A stretch of 64,000 nt of DNA from Glossina fuscipes (GCF_014805625.2 NW_023998562.1:687765-751764), one strand, 5' to 3'. Numbered from the stretch's first letter, positions 33,515-44,640 are shown. Program-made: numbers and translations. Notes: generated by a model from the sequence alone, not told the origin.

Positions 33515-34012
33515 TTGTACGCAGACGGCTCAAAATCTCCTGGACTGCCTCCTGCTTGTGCGGTGGTAGATGCTACAGGACGGGTTCTTCTCAACCACAT
33601 ATTTCACGAAAGTACTTCAACTTTCACAACGGAAGCCAGAGCTATCCTTCACGCTGCCAACCTTGCCCATAAAAACAAACTCAAAACCGTCATTGTAACC
33701 GACAGTTTGTCTGTATTACAAGCTGTTCGGAATCCTTCGACTTCGAGATGGAGCACCATCAACAAATTAAGGAACATAATTACTACACCCGACGGAAAAA
33801 TTAAAATGTTATGGGTACCAAGTCACATCGGTTTACTGGGAAATGAGCAAGCTGATCGAGCGGCAAAGTATGCTGCTTCTGCTCCTCTAATTATGGATGA
33901 TGTTTTCCATTGGATCTTCAAAGATACATTGGGAGAAAAGTTAAAGAGAAAATTGCAGAAGGAAATTTACAATACCATCATCAACACTACTCTTCCATTA
34001 ACCCTCAATTAA
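33515..34012 (+). pseudogene. I-clade LINE ORF2, part 3: RNase H domain
   Basis: The domain that removes RNA from the hybrid during LINE copying. All four catalytic acids are visible: YADGSK (D), TTEARAIL (E), VTDSLSVL (D) and GNEQADRAAK (D), with VPSHIGLLGN before the last. The same frame carries part 2. It is lost at TAA 34010-34012 after a shift between about 33985 and 34010. Confidence 0.9.
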
Positions 34013-34308
34013 CTCCACCTCTATATCCAACAAATGTTGAGAAAACCAAGATCCAAACATTTTCGAGAATTCGCCTTGGTCATACAATTGCAACTCACCA
34101 ATGGATCCTGAAGAAGTCTTCTTCCCCAATCTGCTGTTGTGGACAAACTCTTACTATAAAGCACATTCTCTGCGACTGCCTCAACTTTCCCTCGGCTAGA
34201 AGTATTGCATTTGGAACGATTAACCCTTTGAACTTTCTACAATCAGCTTCAGAACAGAATATCAATTCTATACATTACTTTATTAATACTACTAAGCTCA
34301 TTATTTAA
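33990..34308 (+). pseudogene. I-clade LINE ORF2, part 4: C-terminal Cys/His motif
   Basis: In frame 1 after the last shift: QTFSRIRLGHTIATHQWILK, then CCCGQTLTIKHILCDC. This CX..CG..LT..HIL.C zinc-like motif follows RNase H in I-clade LINEs. A normal stop ends the reading frame at 34306-34308, followed by about 100 bases of 3' UTR. Confidence 0.85.
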
Positions 34309-34378
34309 TGTACATTTTATTATTCTGTTTTTTTTAATAGAGCCGATAGCCTGTGTTGCTAGTGCTCAATGTCTTTTT

Positions 34379-34436
34379 TTTAGTCTAAGAATTCATTTCA
34401 TTAGTCTAAAATTAAAATAATAATAATAATAATAAT
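34379..34436 (+). repeat. I-clade LINE 3' end: tail recognition sequence and (TAA)n
   Basis: TTTAGTCTAAGAATTCATT, then TTAGTCTAAAATTAAA and seven TAA units to about 34436. TAA repeats are the hallmark 3' terminus of I factors. The same text, with two changes in 19, ends the SINE at 21471-21653. Confidence 0.85.
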
Positions 34437-36149
34437 ATTATCATAAAACTCATATCGTTGTCAGTAAAAGTAAAATCTTTGAAAGTTTATGCACTTGTTG
34501 CTATAAGTGAATTTTTTAAAGTAGAATTAAGATAGCAAAGACAAAACAAAAAATGCAAAAATTATTTAGACTGAAAATAAATTTCCTTATGATAAAACTA
34601 AAAAAGTATTTTAGTTAAATTTTTTTCATATTTAAAGATTTTTTTCTATATTGCTAATATGAATGGAAATACTTTCTCTAGGTAAAAGAAAAACTGCAAC
34701 AGTTGGCTAAATATGTCTAAAGATGAGAGCTAAGACTGCTTATGCATTTTCTCGTTTATATACAATATAAAAAGTTTGCTTAATCCATTCCTGTTGTTTT
34801 ATAAAAACACCACATCACAAATTGTGCTAAAGCTAATAAGCTCTATATATCCAATACCCGTCGACTTTTAATTCGGTTTTGTTTTTACTTTTTGGGTGTT
34901 TCATTAAAATCCCCCTAAACTGTTATAAGACATATCGAACGTAGATAAGTGTATCGACGAAAGCTTATGAACGCAAAACTGAAATCCTCGGCAAATGACG
35001 AAAGTTACAATCGAAAAAGTTAAAAGACTCATGATTTAACATAACAAGACTATATATAACTTCTAGTACAATGTTACATTTATTCGCCGACTATTTGTAA
35101 CATTTTGTATTGCATGCCAATAAATTGTTGTTTAATTTTATTAGTAAATAAATAAACATTTTTATTTTAACTAAAAGCTCTATTCATCCATATTCATAAA
35201 ACAATTTACCAGCGTTTTGTTTTATGTTTTCAGTTTATTACATAAAATTAGAATCGAGAAAAGTGTGTGGTGCATTAGATTTCAACTTTTTTAGTATGAG
35301 CGTGACTTATAAAAAAAAAAAAAAAATGTGGAGGGGGAATCTATATATGGGGAGAATACATATTCCGTACAACCGTAACCTTAGAAAAAAATTGGCTGAG
35401 AAATGTAATGCTCAAACAGCATTTTGTTCGGGTTCTAACATGCTCTTTGGTTTGTATCTTCCCTTGTAATCTGCTGCGAAAGATCGCTTTACAGACTCTA
35501 TTCCACTGTTTAAACCAGCTATCAAAAATTTTCATATCCTTAATTTTATGAATTGATATCGACTGAGTAAATAAATATTTTAACAAATAAAATGGGGAGA
35601 GACCTATAATTTTTTATAAATGTTATTTTAATGTTTCAAACGTTTAAAAACGTGCGTTAAATGATCAAAGTCGGTACGAAAATTTAGCTTATGATTTGGT
35701 ATGAATCAGTTAAATTGGAATCAGGAACGGAAATATTTTGTTGGAAGTATTCAGAGATTCGAGGAGTTAATACCACCGTAGAAGTCGGAGTCATTGGAAG
35801 AGATGGATGAGAGATATATGGATATTTCTTTTTTTTTGGAGCTAACAAGTTTGAGGAAATATTTAAGACTGATAAGAAAGCGCAGGTTTTTCATTTGAAA
35901 GCATATGTAATAACTTTGGTGGTAGAGGTAATGCAGAATATTACACGAAATAGTCGCGCTTAGAACACCTTTTCATATGATATTTCAAATGAGTTGACCT
36001 CAACCGAAAAACCAAGCATAATGTGTGAAAAATGAGTTCTAAGCGGAAAAATGTTCGTTTTATTAACATCTGGCTGTATATTTGAGCAGATGCAACTTAA
36101 CAGTTGCAACTTACAGTTATTTAGCACGCCATCCTGCTTGTAATGAAAG
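34437..36149. other. Unassigned 1.7 kb
   Basis: AT-rich with an A15 run near 35311. No gene, terminal repeat or element recognised. Confidence 0.45.
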
Positions 36150-36960
36150 GGTGAACAGATTTCTGAATGATAAAGATAAACTAAAAGGTGAACAGTGTCT
36201 TACAACTATCTCCAAGACAAAGCAAAGATCTAGCAATCTAACTTTACAATCAGGGGTATGATGTATTGGAGTAGTTTTCGGTCGTTGTCATAGTTCTTTG
36301 AAAAACATACTAGCTCTATCTTGAAGTGGGGACCACACGGCGTGACTTATAACTATAACACGCAGCGACTTGTGATAAATTAAATTAACTCAAAATTATA
36401 ACCATATCAGCAAGTTTTGACGTTCCAGTCACGTCACAAATAAGGGCAGCATGTTTCTTATGAAGTGGATATATCTCCGTTTGAAAAAGAGCACGAGCTC
36501 TATAAACGCTTACTACCAGCACACGAGTACTAAAAATTCGTTGGAAGTTTAAATGAAAACGATGAAAAGTCAACTGATATACGAATTAAAATTACCAGTA
36601 AGATCTAACATTGAAAAGTGTTTAGGAAAAGTTCCGATGAACGGAGACCCGTCGTAAACCAGTGAAAGTGAAACAGGAAAACTCAATGCTCACTAAATTT
36701 ATTTAAGAACGCGGAATTTCGGAGCTTAGTACTTTAACATTTTGGTGATTGATAGTTACTGAGCCTGAGGGAACATTTAGTTGTTTGTGTTTAGAGGAAC
36801 TACAGCATTAGTGTGTCGAGGCTTATCGCGCGGAGTAGATTCCTTTATTAAGGATTCTGGTGACCATAACGATTTATTTAACAAAATATCTCGTCGAAAA
36901 CGTCTTCGTCGTAACGTGATTAGGATTAACTGATGTGGTCTTTGCAGTTGGGAAGTCTTT
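36150..36960 (-). pseudogene. Family A LINE: endonuclease fragment
   Basis: Minus strand: SVYRARALFQTEIYPLHKKH then AALICDVTGTSKLADMVIIL (main copy: AALICEVAKQSKPTNVVIAL) at 36573-36385, and VRLLDLCFVLEIVVRHCSPF at about 36240-36170 (main copy: GRLLDLCFAKIPEICV). Upstream (36590-36960) is probably the decayed ORF1/ORF2 junction. Stops throughout. Confidence 0.72.
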
Positions 36961-37559
36961 TATGCCATCATATGAGGCTTCCAGTGCCAGTCTTGACAGA
37001 AATAACGGTTTCCGTGCCGGCACAGCTGTGAAAGAAACAACATTGGTATTAGAAATATTACAAATTGAGTCCAAAGACATTTGACACGGGAAAAAAGTAG
37101 AGGAACATGGGTGGACATATGCGAGGCTTTAGGTGAAGAAGCGCATGTGCTACATGTTGGGCTGTTACACGTTCCGTTAAGCAGCAAAACATCGTTTGGT
37201 TTCAAATTTTCAAGACAAGGTCATGAGTTCTTTACCAAATTGCAATAAACCTTTTCTTGTCTCCATGAAAAGCTTACAAAAATCAATACGTCGATCATTA
37301 CAGTCGCGACTTAATCATCGTAATGCTTTCGTTGGTTTTAGGATTGCATCTGCAGCTCGGCTAGTAATACTCGCAAATTTCGTGTGGCAGTATCACTCAC
37401 AAATTGGCAAATCACGAGAACACCAAGCGGTGATCGCAAAAAACAAAATGATGTCGACATTCAAAAACAATTCGGTGGATATAAATTTTAAATATAATTC
37501 ATTTGAAACAATAACGTACAAAACAATTGCAATATATATCGCTTCGTAAAGATATCTTC
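36961..37559. other. Possible LINE ORF1 debris, otherwise unassigned
   Basis: A minus-strand frame at 36960-37205 contains CNSPTCSTC, perhaps a decayed zinc knuckle just upstream of the family A endonuclease fragment. The plus-strand frame at 37196-37549 is basic and unrecognised. Confidence 0.3.
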
Positions 37560-38340
37560 CTATAAATGATCTTGGGGGTTTGGTTAGTAGGGACTACGCC
37601 TGTTTTGCGTATGCAGAGAACAGAGACAGAGGAGATAATGTAAATGGTTTGCATTCGTTTGAAAGCAATATTAACGGTTCTTTAGCAAATGTTATCTCCT
37701 GAATGAAGTGGATGCTATACATTAACTCCTCTAATACTAAAGCCTTACTCTTCGCTTCTCCCCGTGCTGGGTCAATCAATTTCAATATAGAAATATTTGG
37801 GCATTCCATTAATCTTGTAGAGTCAATGCAATATCTTGGAGTAACCCTTGATGGCAAACTCAGTTTTGGCCCCAAATTGGCAAAGTCCTTGCTAAGGTAT
37901 GTCTTACGCTCCGCAAACTGTACATAGGCTTCTAAAGGTGAAACATACCATTGTGATTTCCGTTCTAATAATGCATGTTAACTATTGTGTTGAAGTATTT
38001 TCAGGGTGCCAAAGGTATAACCTAGATAGGTTTCAATGTTTTGCAAGCGCATAACATCTTTATAGCGTCAGACGTAGAGACCATATCTTCTCCTTTTTTC
38101 ACGCTTTCTTAAAACTCAGCTTTCCCGCCAATCTAAAGTTCAGATTCAAAATCATTCAAACTCGATCCCCAAGCATTTTAATTGAACGACTGCAGTTCTC
38201 TGGATCGAATAGATCATATTAATACAAAGTTTGACTAACTCAGCAGCCGAACGATCTTCTACTGTTCACCTTGTTACACAGTGGAATGTCCTGCCAATCT
38301 TTTCAAAATATTAATAATAAGCCGTTTTTGGTATGTGAGG
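37560..38340 (+). pseudogene. Second Jockey-like LINE: reverse transcriptase C-terminal part
   Basis: INDLGGLVSRDYACFAYAEN at 37563 corresponds to the INDLP..YADD region, with the active site lost. INSSNTKALLFASPRAG, then FNIEIFGHSINLVESMQYLG and VTLDGKLSFGP follow (palm/thumb). Beyond a shift, KGITIGFNVLQAHN-type text and SLDRIDHINTKF end near 38250. The motif order is Jockey/R1-like, but the sequence is not that of family A or the I-clade element. Confidence 0.75.
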
Positions 38341-38379
38341 GTCTCTTTTTCCCGAAAATCCTTATATGTGGCCGCGTCA

Positions 38380-39000
38380 AAAGAAATTTTTATATGTAGT
38401 AAAGTTAAGTTTAATATAAAATTACTCTTGCGAACAAATTTTCATCATAAAATATGAAAAATTGCAATTTTTTGCTGTACCAAAAGTGTATTCTTTATGA
38501 GAGTGGGTTTTAAAAAATCGGTCTCCATGCTCCATATTCGGTAAGGTTAACTTTTGTGTCGAATTACAGTCATGGACAAATTTTCGCCAAGAAATATTGA
38601 AAACGCACCTCTTTACCACATGAAGATTTAGCTTCAGAACTATTATACGAAAAGGCTATTAATAAATTGGTTCATTTTTTAATTGTTTTAAACTGCCAAA
38701 AATCTTATTACATCGCTATTACTAAGCGATTTTTTTGTCGAGGAGTTTTGAAAATCGCATTGTTTTTCCCGTATTGTTTAACCACTTTTCAAAATAAAGC
38801 CTTATGCGGATAGTGTTCAAGAGTGTGGTCTAATTCAATCAAATATCAGGAGGGATCGTCCTTGGCCAAAATACGTCAATGTATCAAATTTCACCATAAT
38901 ATCTCATAAACTACAATTTGCAAGTTGAACACAAGAACACATGGACAGATAAATTTAGACCGATTCATTAAATGATTCTAGGTTGGTATAATAAAAGGTA
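38380..39000 (-). repeat. Dispersed element with ~140-bp modules, copy 2
   Basis: On the minus strand it starts at 39000 with CCTTTTATTATACCAACC and AATCGGTCTAAATTTATCTG, matching the left end at 27745-27830. Modules with GATGAAAATTTG-type ends lie at 38439, 38580 and 38731 (plus coordinates), spaced 141 and 151. No coding potential. Confidence 0.55.
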
Positions 39001-42000
39001 AGTCCGTCTTACGTCCTTCCACGTGTTACTATTATTATACTGTTACTGTTAATATGTCGTACACCACATGTGGTGTGAGGTATAAAAATTAAAAAAAAAA
39101 GGAGACGAAGCACGCACATAGCCGACAAGAAAATCGGTATTACCTGCTCAAATCTGCCCTTCAGATGTGCTTATTTTGTGTTCATATAGATGGGCGATGG
39201 AAGCGGAGAAATCGTTGGACATTGTCTTTGTATTGAACTTCTGAGTCTCACTGATATAGGGAATAGCAAACTTTATTGCATACATTTCAAGGCCTCTTTT
39301 CATGTGCATCTTTCAAAGATCCAAATGCAATGTTATCGAGGTATCTATAGGTAGTCGTAGACAATGCCTCACAGAAACTGGTAACACATAATTTGTTTTC
39401 CCTAGAGGGCGATTTGCTAAATAATAAATACGTTTATAATAAAATAAATGCGTTTATAAGGTCTTCTATGTATAAAGTGTACTCAAACTTTACTTCAATA
39501 TCTTTAAATTAATGTATTCTTTTACTCAGGCAATTCTTATTCACTTGATTACAAAAAGTGTAACAGTAAAGTAGATATAAAAAGTTTCGTACATCATTTA
39601 CTGATATAATGAACTCCGAATGAGGAAGACTTATATAAATTGCTACAAAAGATAAAATAAACATTAGACGTATGTGCATATGTGCAAACACATAGCCGAT
39701 TAAAAGCCAGACAGTTAGAAAGAAAGTTTTAATGCCGATAGAACTAAGAAAAAAAGAAACGGGGAAGGGTTTCGAAATATAAGCGAATGTTTCTAAGCAC
39801 TTAAACGTGAATGTATTTACTGCATCGTACAATATTTCCATAATCAAAGATTTCATTTATTTATTTGTCTATCTCTAATATGTGAGAGAGGAAAAAAAAG
39901 AACAAATAGAAAAAATCTTTGGTTACATACGTATATGTTCTTTGCGGTCCTTTTTTACTTGAAGTTTATTTTTGGTGACTTTTTGTTTTTACTTTTGTGC
40001 TTGTATTTTATTCTCTGTGATTACCGTTATTATTAAAGCATATAATTGAACACACCCAGTTTAGTAAAATCATCATAATCAGCGGCCAGCCAAACAGCCA
40101 GCTAGCTAGCCGGGCACATAAACTTAGATCTTATTGAGACTGGGCTTAATTCGCTTGACCGTGTAAGTAGTCAAGATTCCTTGGCGTTACATGAACCAAT
40201 TTCCATTGTCTAGAACTGAAAGCACACATGCTTACATAGCCAAATCGCTGTATGTTTTTTCTTTCTTTATACAAAGACACAGTAGTAAGATAAGCGATGT
40301 TACTATTCAATGGCTATGTATATACATACATATAGGAAATGAACAAAAAATTATTGTTGCTGTTATTGCTATTGCTGATTTTATATAAGTATATATATAT
40401 ATAAACAACAGCAACATGTGAATGTGAAATACTTTAATCGAAATCACAGCAGGCTCCCTTTTTTGGCTTTATAAAATCTTTAAATATATATTTACAGGTA
40501 AATCGAAAAGACAAATAAAATAAAAAAATAAAAATAGTGAAAAAAGAACCGAAGCAAAGATTTTAAATATGTGATTATCAAAAAAGATCAGGAAAGAGTT
40601 GAAAGCAAAAAGAAAAGAATATCTCTGTACATACAAATGTATGTGCACTGTATACATAAAAAATACGTGTGCATATGTAGGTTCACAATTTCTTCGCAAT
40701 TAGAGAGATAATGAAATTTTAATAAAACTTAAGTAGTTTATGATTAAAACAAAACGAAAAAAAATTGATAATCTTCTAACTATATTTATCTTCTGGCCAT
40801 TTAAACTGTTGTAGTTAAGCCCGCTGACTGAAGTCAAGATTATTTTCTTATTATTGTAATAAGCAATTGCAAAATGTTGTTCAAGTCCCCCGAGGCAAAA
40901 CAACCGGCAAAGGAATAAAGCGATGATCCGAGAAATGAAAGTCAAAAGTGAATTATTTAACTACAGATACGATAAAAGATAAACTTGATTCACAAATTTT
41001 CTTATTATATACGTTAAATTTTAAAAATGTGTCAGATGCTGTGCAATACATTGTTGAGAAAAAACCTTTATATAAGAGATTCTGAAACGGTTTATATTAA
41101 ATATTTCTGAAAAAAGTTTTGATTCATTTGTGCCGTGAAAATCGTCAAGTGTGGTAATTAAGCCGCCCGATTCATATATAGGGATGAAGGAGCGAGAGCA
41201 GAGACTAGATCAATATCAATCGTCAAATGGTAGTTTTCGTTGCTCCACGTAATCGCACCTTACCTACACAGAGAAAAAGCCGCTTGTCATATTATATGAA
41301 GAAGCGGTAATGCAAGCAACTCTTTAAACGCCGCTCAAGTCTCATAAGGTCAATCATTAGTCAGCATATTTTTCTCACCATAAGCATGTGGCGCTTTATT
41401 AAGTTCAAATTAATTTACAAGTCATTGGAGAATTCTGGGTACATTTTCAAGCGCTAATCTTGTCAACGAAATTCAAATGAAATCTTAAGTGTCGACTACT
41501 TGAAAAAGCGCTGTACATTAAAATCTTAGAGCACTTAATGGCAAGCAATAAAGTATTTGTATATTTTATAGCGAAATAAGGGTTGATGTTTTAAGTAGGC
41601 GTCGAAGAGAAATCAATTTTAATCGGAAGTTAAAATTTTATCCAAAAAGTTCTTCCCAACTGTTCCCACTTTTTCGACATATCAACATAACACATTCGAC
41701 AATTATAATTTTATGAAATATCTTTTCCTTTCTAACTGAAGAATTAAATCGAAAAAGTTTTCAATGTGAAAAAATTGGTTCATTTCAATAGCTTCGGTCA
41801 TAAATCTGACCAAAAATTGATGAAAAAAAAAAAAAAACAAATTCCATCAACATTTCACAAGCAAAAACGATAACGACCTTGTTGATAGCTGGCCACGCCA
41901 ATCACACACTTATTCTTCATCGGATACTGTATGGATTTAATCTGGCTAATTACTACCAGTGACTTAGTTTGCCTCGACAATCGAGATAGGAAACTATAAT

Positions 42001-42521
42001 TTCCGCACTTTCAGTCAGGCGCGAATGAAGCGGAAAAGTAGGCACAAGTGGCCGTAACAGGGTCCATACAAAAAACAATTTTCAAATTTATGGAAAATTG
42101 GTTGAGAACGTTGGCAATAAGCAACCGTTGGCAATAAATGACTTGCTGCCAGAAATGGAACTTAATTTGAAATCTGGCGCAGGCATTAGAGTTTCTTTCC
42201 ACATAAGAGCTTCCTTCCCATATAGAACTATGTGATCTAAATCCTGTAAAGCAAATTTTTTTGCTCAATGAGCTAATTAACTAGTTAATTAAAAAATATT
42301 AAAAATTAAACCTTTTTCCGTAGGATCTATCTTAAATCCTTCTTCGTCTTACTTACATCCTGTACCACAGGTGGAGTAGGATACAAAAATAAAGAATAAA
42401 CAATACTAAATGAAAATTTAATAACTGCATCGAAAGTATCGTTGAACAGGCAGCATCTCGTTGTACTATACCATCATAATTCAGGAAAATACAATACACA
42501 TATTATTTGTAATTTTGTTTT
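39001..42521. other. Unassigned 3.5 kb
   Basis: No gene. It includes a perfect 16-bp palindrome ACACCACATGTGGTGT at 39061-39076, followed by GAGGTATAAAA. A similar CCTGTACCACAGGTGGAGTA lies at 42355-42374. Dinucleotide and TATA runs occur near 40385-40402. Hydrophobic open frames at 39509-39856 and 40469-40945 are AT-bias artefacts. Confidence 0.5.
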
Positions 42522-42534
42522 CCTGTTATACACA
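42522..42534. repeat. Target-site duplication, left copy
   Basis: CCTGTTATACACA, identical to 43661-43673. Perfect 13-bp direct repeats flanking the ribozyme-bearing element; the length suits target-primed reverse transcription. Confidence 0.9.
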
Positions 42535-42975
42535 GAATTTGTGGCAAGGGTTTAACGTGGGTTCCTGCCTGTAAGGCTTAACCCCACGGTGGCCCAAACC
42601 ACTTTTTAAGCGTACTACGCCCCCTGGCGAGTTAGACAATCCCCACAGAGTAGGGGCCTAAACAGCACCAGAGTCCAGATCAGTTTATTGTGTATGGAAC
42701 AATAAACCCCACTCTGGTGAGTGGCGAGGGCCTAGCTGCACTCGATTGTTCCACTTTGGCTTGGAACTGCCAACCACAACCACCACGAGTACTCCCCGAA
42801 GGGCCGCACCCAGTAGTCAGGACTCACCAATTGATCAACTGACTGCTTCCGCCATAAGGCTTCCACTGTGCTTGTTGATCAATTACCACCTTTACCCGCA
42901 GGCATTCATGACATGTGTTCAAAAGTAAAAATAGGTAAAAGGGGAGAACTTATTCGTCATACCCCTTTTCCATTC

Positions 42976-43121
42976 TTGCATGTATTAACTAATTTACCAG
43001 ACATTTTCTTTCATTCGGCCAAAGGGAAAGCCGTCCATCAATTCCTTTTTGCATGTATTAATTCATTTACCAGACATTTTCTTTTATTCGGCCGGAGGGA
43101 AAGCCGTCCGTCAATTCCTTT
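42976..43121 (-). repeat. 73-bp tandem duplication inside the ribozyme element
   Basis: Two units starting TTGCATGTATTAA(C/T)T lie at 42976 and 43049 (period 73) and share ACCAGACATTTTCTTT and GGGAAAGCCGTCC. About 90 percent identical by eye. Confidence 0.85.
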
Positions 43122-43558
43122 AGCATAAATAGTGTAATTAATTTATTTATTTGTTACGACTTAAGAACAAGTCCATCATATACCCGCAGGCATACGTGGC
43201 TTAGTGAGCGAGCTTCCTGACCCCCGTGGCTCCCAGTTTATTTTGCAAAGCCTTATGGCACACTTTGGGCGTTTGTTAAAAACAACCGTACTTGCTTCGG
43301 ATCCTCCATACTTTCCTGGTAGCTAACACCAATGAACTACTTTTCTTCAAGATATATAGGTCTCGGGTATTGCACTGAACATGGTAGACTAGTCTAATGC
43401 ACTCTACCATGCACTCGCTAGATTACTACCTTCATTGTACTTAAACCATTCAGTGTATTTCCTTGGTAGTAACTAGCTATAGAGTAAGAGCTCTTCTTCC
43501 AGCCAACCCCTCCACCATCTATCAGAAACTCGTCGCCGAGTTAGCAGCCCAAAACCTT

Positions 43559-43660
43559 AAACTCTTCTTAGCCGGCCGAAGCCGTTGCCCGGGGATCACC
43601 GCTGGGAGGTGAGAGTTTCGGCACATCTATACTTCTTATCAAAGCATAGTTCATCTCCCC
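43559..43660 (-). ncRNA. HDV-like self-cleaving ribozyme
   Basis: Numbered 1-102 from 43660 downward on the minus strand. P1: 1-5 GGGGA with 66-70 UCCCC. J1/2: about 37 nt, holding a 6-bp hairpin CUAUGC/GUAUAG (12-17 with 29-34). P2: 43-49 AAACUCU with 96-102 AGAGUUU, 7 perfect pairs. P3: 50-53 CACC with 61-64 GGUG, closing a 7-nt L3 (UCCCAGC). J1/4: GGGCAAC, the same as in HDV. P4: CGGC-UUCG-GCCG. J4/2: GCUAAGA, with C90 at the place of the catalytic cytosine. Ribozymes of this class free the 5' ends of R2 and several other LINEs from upstream transcript, and can aid translation. Predicted cleavage is just before G1, exactly at the edge of the target duplication. All parts are visible; activity is inferred. 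Confidence 0.85.
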
Positions 43661-43673
43661 CCTGTTATACACA
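43661..43673. repeat. Target-site duplication, right copy
   Basis: CCTGTTATACACA, identical to 42522-42534. Confidence 0.9.
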
Positions 43674-43725
43674 ATGTAATGCATTTATTGAAACATTATT
43701 AACGTAATAAACAGAAGAAAGAGAA

Positions 43726-44640
43726 GTATTTGACGGAACGATCACGGAAATTTCACGAGCCGATTAAAGTTAAATTAGGCAATGAACAACAGCACATATA
43801 ACACCAGAACTCTTTCGCGTGATGAGTCCAACCCTGTTTTTCATATTCGAAAAAGTTGACGCGTTGATTTTGTTGACCGCGCACCAAACTTTCATGGAAA
43901 CTTTTTGCTATTAAAGAACAAGCGGTAGGAATACTGCCAGCTGGTCCTCGAGCTCCTTGAAAACCATTAGCCTTGAAATGTTGTGATTGTAAGGTATAAT
44001 TAATTTTCATAATAAGTGGAAAAATCTTACATTAGGATGCACCATTAATATCGAACATTGCGCTAAACATTTGTGTGTTAAGGTATCCATTTATTCTTCT
44101 TAAATTAAAATGGCCTGTTGCTAGTTTTAAACGAGAACCAGCCACACAGTTCGATAGCAGTCTTTTCGTTACAACGCTGTCGTGATGTATGCCAATTTGC
44201 CCCATTTCTATTAATGGAAATAGCCATGTGTCAGCTTTTAAACAATTAGATAAAGCTTTCTGCTGATTTTTAAAGGCATCTTGCATTAAGTCCACGATTC
44301 GTTGCTTAGCTTTTTCCGTGAATTCTTCTTTTGTGCCTTCGTACGGTAAAATTTTCCACGTGTGGTGCAAACCCACTTCAGAATCTTTCCGCACAGCCAA
44401 ACTAAATTCTTGCACACGGGAAATGAACTCTGCATAGAAATCCGCTGAAGCTTTATCTTCAATGCGTATATAACGATCTTGTCGATTTATAAAATAATCA
44501 TTCTACAGATTGGCTCCTGATATAATTACAGCATCTTCGAATAAATATATTTTCATATGCTGCAAACCTAATAGTTCATTCCAACGTGGCGGTATCCAAC
44601 GTTTAAAGACGTATACCATTCCAGGAATTAAACTTTGATT
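43726..44640 (-). pseudogene. PGS1: PGS1-like phosphatidylglycerophosphate synthase pseudogene
   Basis: PGS1 joins CDP-diacylglycerol and glycerol-3-phosphate, the first committed step to cardiolipin in mitochondria, using two HKD motifs. Visible on the minus strand: KRWIPPRWNELLGLQHMKIY with the first HKD (HMKIYLFED, near 44550), IISGANL, a TAG stop (44505-44503), NDYFINRQDRYIRIEDKASA, LHHTWKILPYEGT and LKLATGHFNL. Next is a 59-nt intron (donor GTAAGA at 44026, acceptor TTTCAAG at 43968) joining HPN to ANGFQGARGPAGSIPTA. Then come SFHESLVRGQQNQRVNFFEY, the second motif HHAKEFW, LPNLTLIGS, a TGA stop and NFRDRSV. Two stops, a frameshift just before the intron, and loss of both ends mark it as dead. 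The kept intron argues for a DNA-level duplication, not a retrocopy. Confidence 0.85.

Larger units (their letters stand above)
29275..34436 (+). mobile_element. Near full-length I-clade LINE (non-LTR retrotransposon)
   Basis: About 5.16 kb with the complete order of the I factor group: short 5' UTR starting CAGTAG, ORF1 with three zinc knuckles, ORF2 with endonuclease, reverse transcriptase, RNase H and a C-terminal Cys/His motif, a 3' UTR, and a terminal (TAA)n run. The presence of RNase H and the TAA tail separate it from Jockey and CR1 LINEs. ORF1 is open. ORF2 has two frameshifts and two stops, so the copy is inactive but young compared with family A. I could not find an unambiguous target duplication; TATT occurs at both ends but is too short to count. 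Confidence 0.93.
42535..43660 (-). mobile_element. Ribozyme-headed non-autonomous LINE derivative, 1126 bp
   Basis: Bounded by perfect 13-bp target duplications. On the minus strand its 5' end (43660) is an HDV-like ribozyme. Its 3' end (42535-42600) reads GGGGTTAAGCCTTACAGGCA and CCCACGTTAAACC, with no poly(A). These match 52083-52120 (GAGTTAAGCCTTCACGGCAG, CCCACGTTAAGC) at the end of the R1/LOA-type LINE. CGTGGTGGTTGTGGTTGG near 42770-42790 also matches 51951-51968. No protein is encoded. The frames at 42746-43128 have no domain and partly come from a tandem repeat. It is therefore read as a deletion derivative or SINE-like parasite of that LINE. Perfect duplications imply recent insertion. 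GC content is clearly above the surroundings. Confidence 0.82.

Noticed and set aside
39509..39856. Membrane-protein-like frame on the minus strand
   Set aside because: Phe/Ile/Leu-rich by base composition, no start context, no homologue recognised.
42746..43128. Two plus-strand frames in the GC-richer element
   Set aside because: They run antisense to the ribozyme element, include the 73-bp duplication and have no domain.
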